Assembly (NCBI GenBank): GCA_946549475.1
Contig: CAMNQO010000020.1
Coordinates: 1-15,529, forward strand
DNA from: an uncultured Bacteroidales bacterium
GTDB taxonomy: Bacteria; Bacteroidota; Bacteroidia; Bacteroidales; UBA932
Length of the DNA: 15,529 nt
Direction: 5' to 3'
Shown piece after piece: positions 15,301-15,529 of the stretch (position 1 is its first letter; each line of letters starts with the position of its first letter). Both the position numbers and the translations under genes were made by a program. The notes under the pieces are model-generated. The model had not been told where the DNA came from. It worked only from the letters and a program-made list of their open reading frames with translations, and searched no databases.

Positions 15301-15529
15301 CTTCATGGCCAATTGGACCGTCGGTGCATAAGTGCCGGCCGCGATATGGATGTTGACGGGCGCATCGGCGGAAAGGCCGTCCTCATACTTCGTCGCGTCT
15401 TCCACATAGGCTTTCATCTGGGCATAGTTCCAGGCCTTGTCCCAGGAAGTGCCGTCGCCCGAGCCGTCGGCCGTGGACTTGACATACCAGTCGCGGGAGA
15501 AACTCTTGTTGACGCTCGCCGGGAAGGTC
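12373..15529 (-). CDS. Large right-handed parallel beta-helix protein with Pmp-like repeats (N-terminus outside window)
   Basis: At least 1051 aa; the frame stays open to the right edge, so the true start and any signal peptide are not visible. An ATG at 15417 is internal, since the codons upstream encode DWYVKSTADGSGDGTSWDKA, a usual opening of Bacteroidetes secreted beta-helix proteins. After a cap region (to about IHIAAGTYAP and KLIGGYPAD) come about 19 coils of the Chlamydia-Pmp-like type: a C-T-F-x-x-N turn followed 5-18 residues later by GGA plus alternating hydrophobic residues (for example CTFSGN...GAGINI, CSFSDN...GGAVFV, CTFTDN...GGACYF, CNFIHN...GGALAL). The end, DQRGHARSAKSWEGAYNN, is a common terminus for this architecture. 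Acidic or Asp catalytic clusters typical of pectate lyases are not evident, so an adhesive or glycan-binding surface protein is as likely as a lyase. No type IX secretion tail is visible. It may belong to the same transcript as the downstream susC, but the 168-bp gap leaves this open. Confidence 0.88.
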   Translation of the reverse strand, partial: TFPASVNKSFSRDWYVKSTADGSGDGTSWDKAWNYAQMKAYVEDATKYEDGLSADAPVNIHIAAGTYAPTVQLAMKPKFSDSGRTTYRKLKLIGGYPADPTAGSVSDPANNETILSGRNLLQSSSDSYHVLSIQSVGIYDVFGLVFEDCSSLATGHTAVYVGSETSGGVYHLQMASCLFRNNSNTAVGGALAVNSKGSVLSECSQTIKDCTFSGNSAGAGAGINIDGIGNSVSISGCTFTNNSTVAYSASQNSGAAVKVGRGSVTLEDCRFEGNHIGDGVSGNGAALWLSDEGTTLSDDVIRVKNCSFSDNYTNSTVSKGGAVFVQRYKRVIFEGCTFSGNACRSEAANSFAGAAMIGVYNSTGQSFSAGDIDCQFKDCTFDGNDVAAGESLKNNGGAGVYLNQNGTATVSLTLDGCEIKNHDLPQGRGAAVYAKTGTLSLKDCLIHDDSVGSAGAGLFIQGAACTLTGTDITANAAGGGGAGIYVESGTLSVIGGSISDNSANAGAAAVRVSATGLTGEDQLSFSGVAFARNSSSGFGCIAIYKNTDASFTDCTFTDNHTTNRGGACYFGGEDGAANSIAFSGCTFSGNYCTYGGGAIHVGNAGNKAYDVKGGNTTATLAATGYYDSCNTALSISNCSFTGNYSTIEGSGAVHCQTSGAVTISGSLFDGNYTGSNDKFNSGGALHLAYGQVSTAAGTEEEPSVSDGVVQSPKKGDFTISDCTFRDNHTLRNGGKYNLDCGGAISVANGTKLSSSVTAANPCLVKINHCNFIHNSATQGGALALWDAAADVYVSNSLFYRNYITRAGGSIVSHFWGGLHLNNTTMTESWGDWNVAYINYQQGCLTIANSSLIGVPKSGENTVGGTGEGLIRFDGTSESSQQRTHIINSIICCTRTDRNAFCAWFDKTPTPYVVTLSDTHNAAGTETTAARGFHQAVTSGPVSDMTLTLSPARPSSQTAYFATTDYFGNLAWTCNAANPTWENSYWSWNGSLLQNGAYKTDLQYVNGDLDNTDPDFYDWLVSIDDASADYKSGKDQRGHARSAKSWEGAYNN

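Overview
The window looks like a chromosomal segment of a high-GC member of the Bacteroidetes, most likely a gut-type Bacteroidales. The evidence is a SusC/SusD pair, six lipoprotein signal peptides with a cysteine at about residue 17-23, BACON/DUF5689, fimbrillin-like and Big_2 domains, and one Bacteroides-type promoter (TTTG-N19-TAnnTTTG). The base composition recalls Alistipes or other Rikenellaceae, but I cannot place the genus.

Every gene I can support is on the minus strand, so transcription runs from position 15529 towards 1. In that order: (1) a very large right-handed beta-helix protein with about 19 Pmp-like coils, whose N-terminus lies beyond the window; (2) a possible 43-codon peptide gene in the gap before susC; (3) a SusC-type TonB-dependent outer-membrane transporter; (4) its SusD-type lipoprotein; (5) a BACON + DUF5689 lipoprotein with a two-part C-terminal module; (6) a lipoprotein of the endonuclease/exonuclease/phosphatase (EEP) family with all catalytic motifs; (7) a lipoprotein of four Big_2 Ig-like domains; (8) a lipoprotein with a fimbrillin-like N-terminus joined to the same C-terminal module as gene 5; then a 91-bp gap with a candidate promoter and a perfect dyad; and (9) the first 50 residues of a lipoprotein resembling Bacteroidetes GH5-like/'1,4-beta-xylanase' proteins, cut by the window edge.

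Genes 3-8 are separated by only 1-17 bp and read as one operon. SusC/SusD would import a ligand across the outer membrane, genes 5, 7 and 8 would be cell-surface binding or scaffold lipoproteins, and gene 6 would be the surface enzyme. Within these six genes the only recognisable hydrolase is an EEP enzyme rather than a glycoside hydrolase. The substrate may therefore be a phosphoester polymer or conjugate (nucleic acid, phospholipid or phosphorylated glycan), which is an inference. No regulator, transposase, RNA gene or CRISPR array is visible. The only gaps are 91 and 168 bp (the latter holding the 43-codon ORF) and a few of 1-17 bp.
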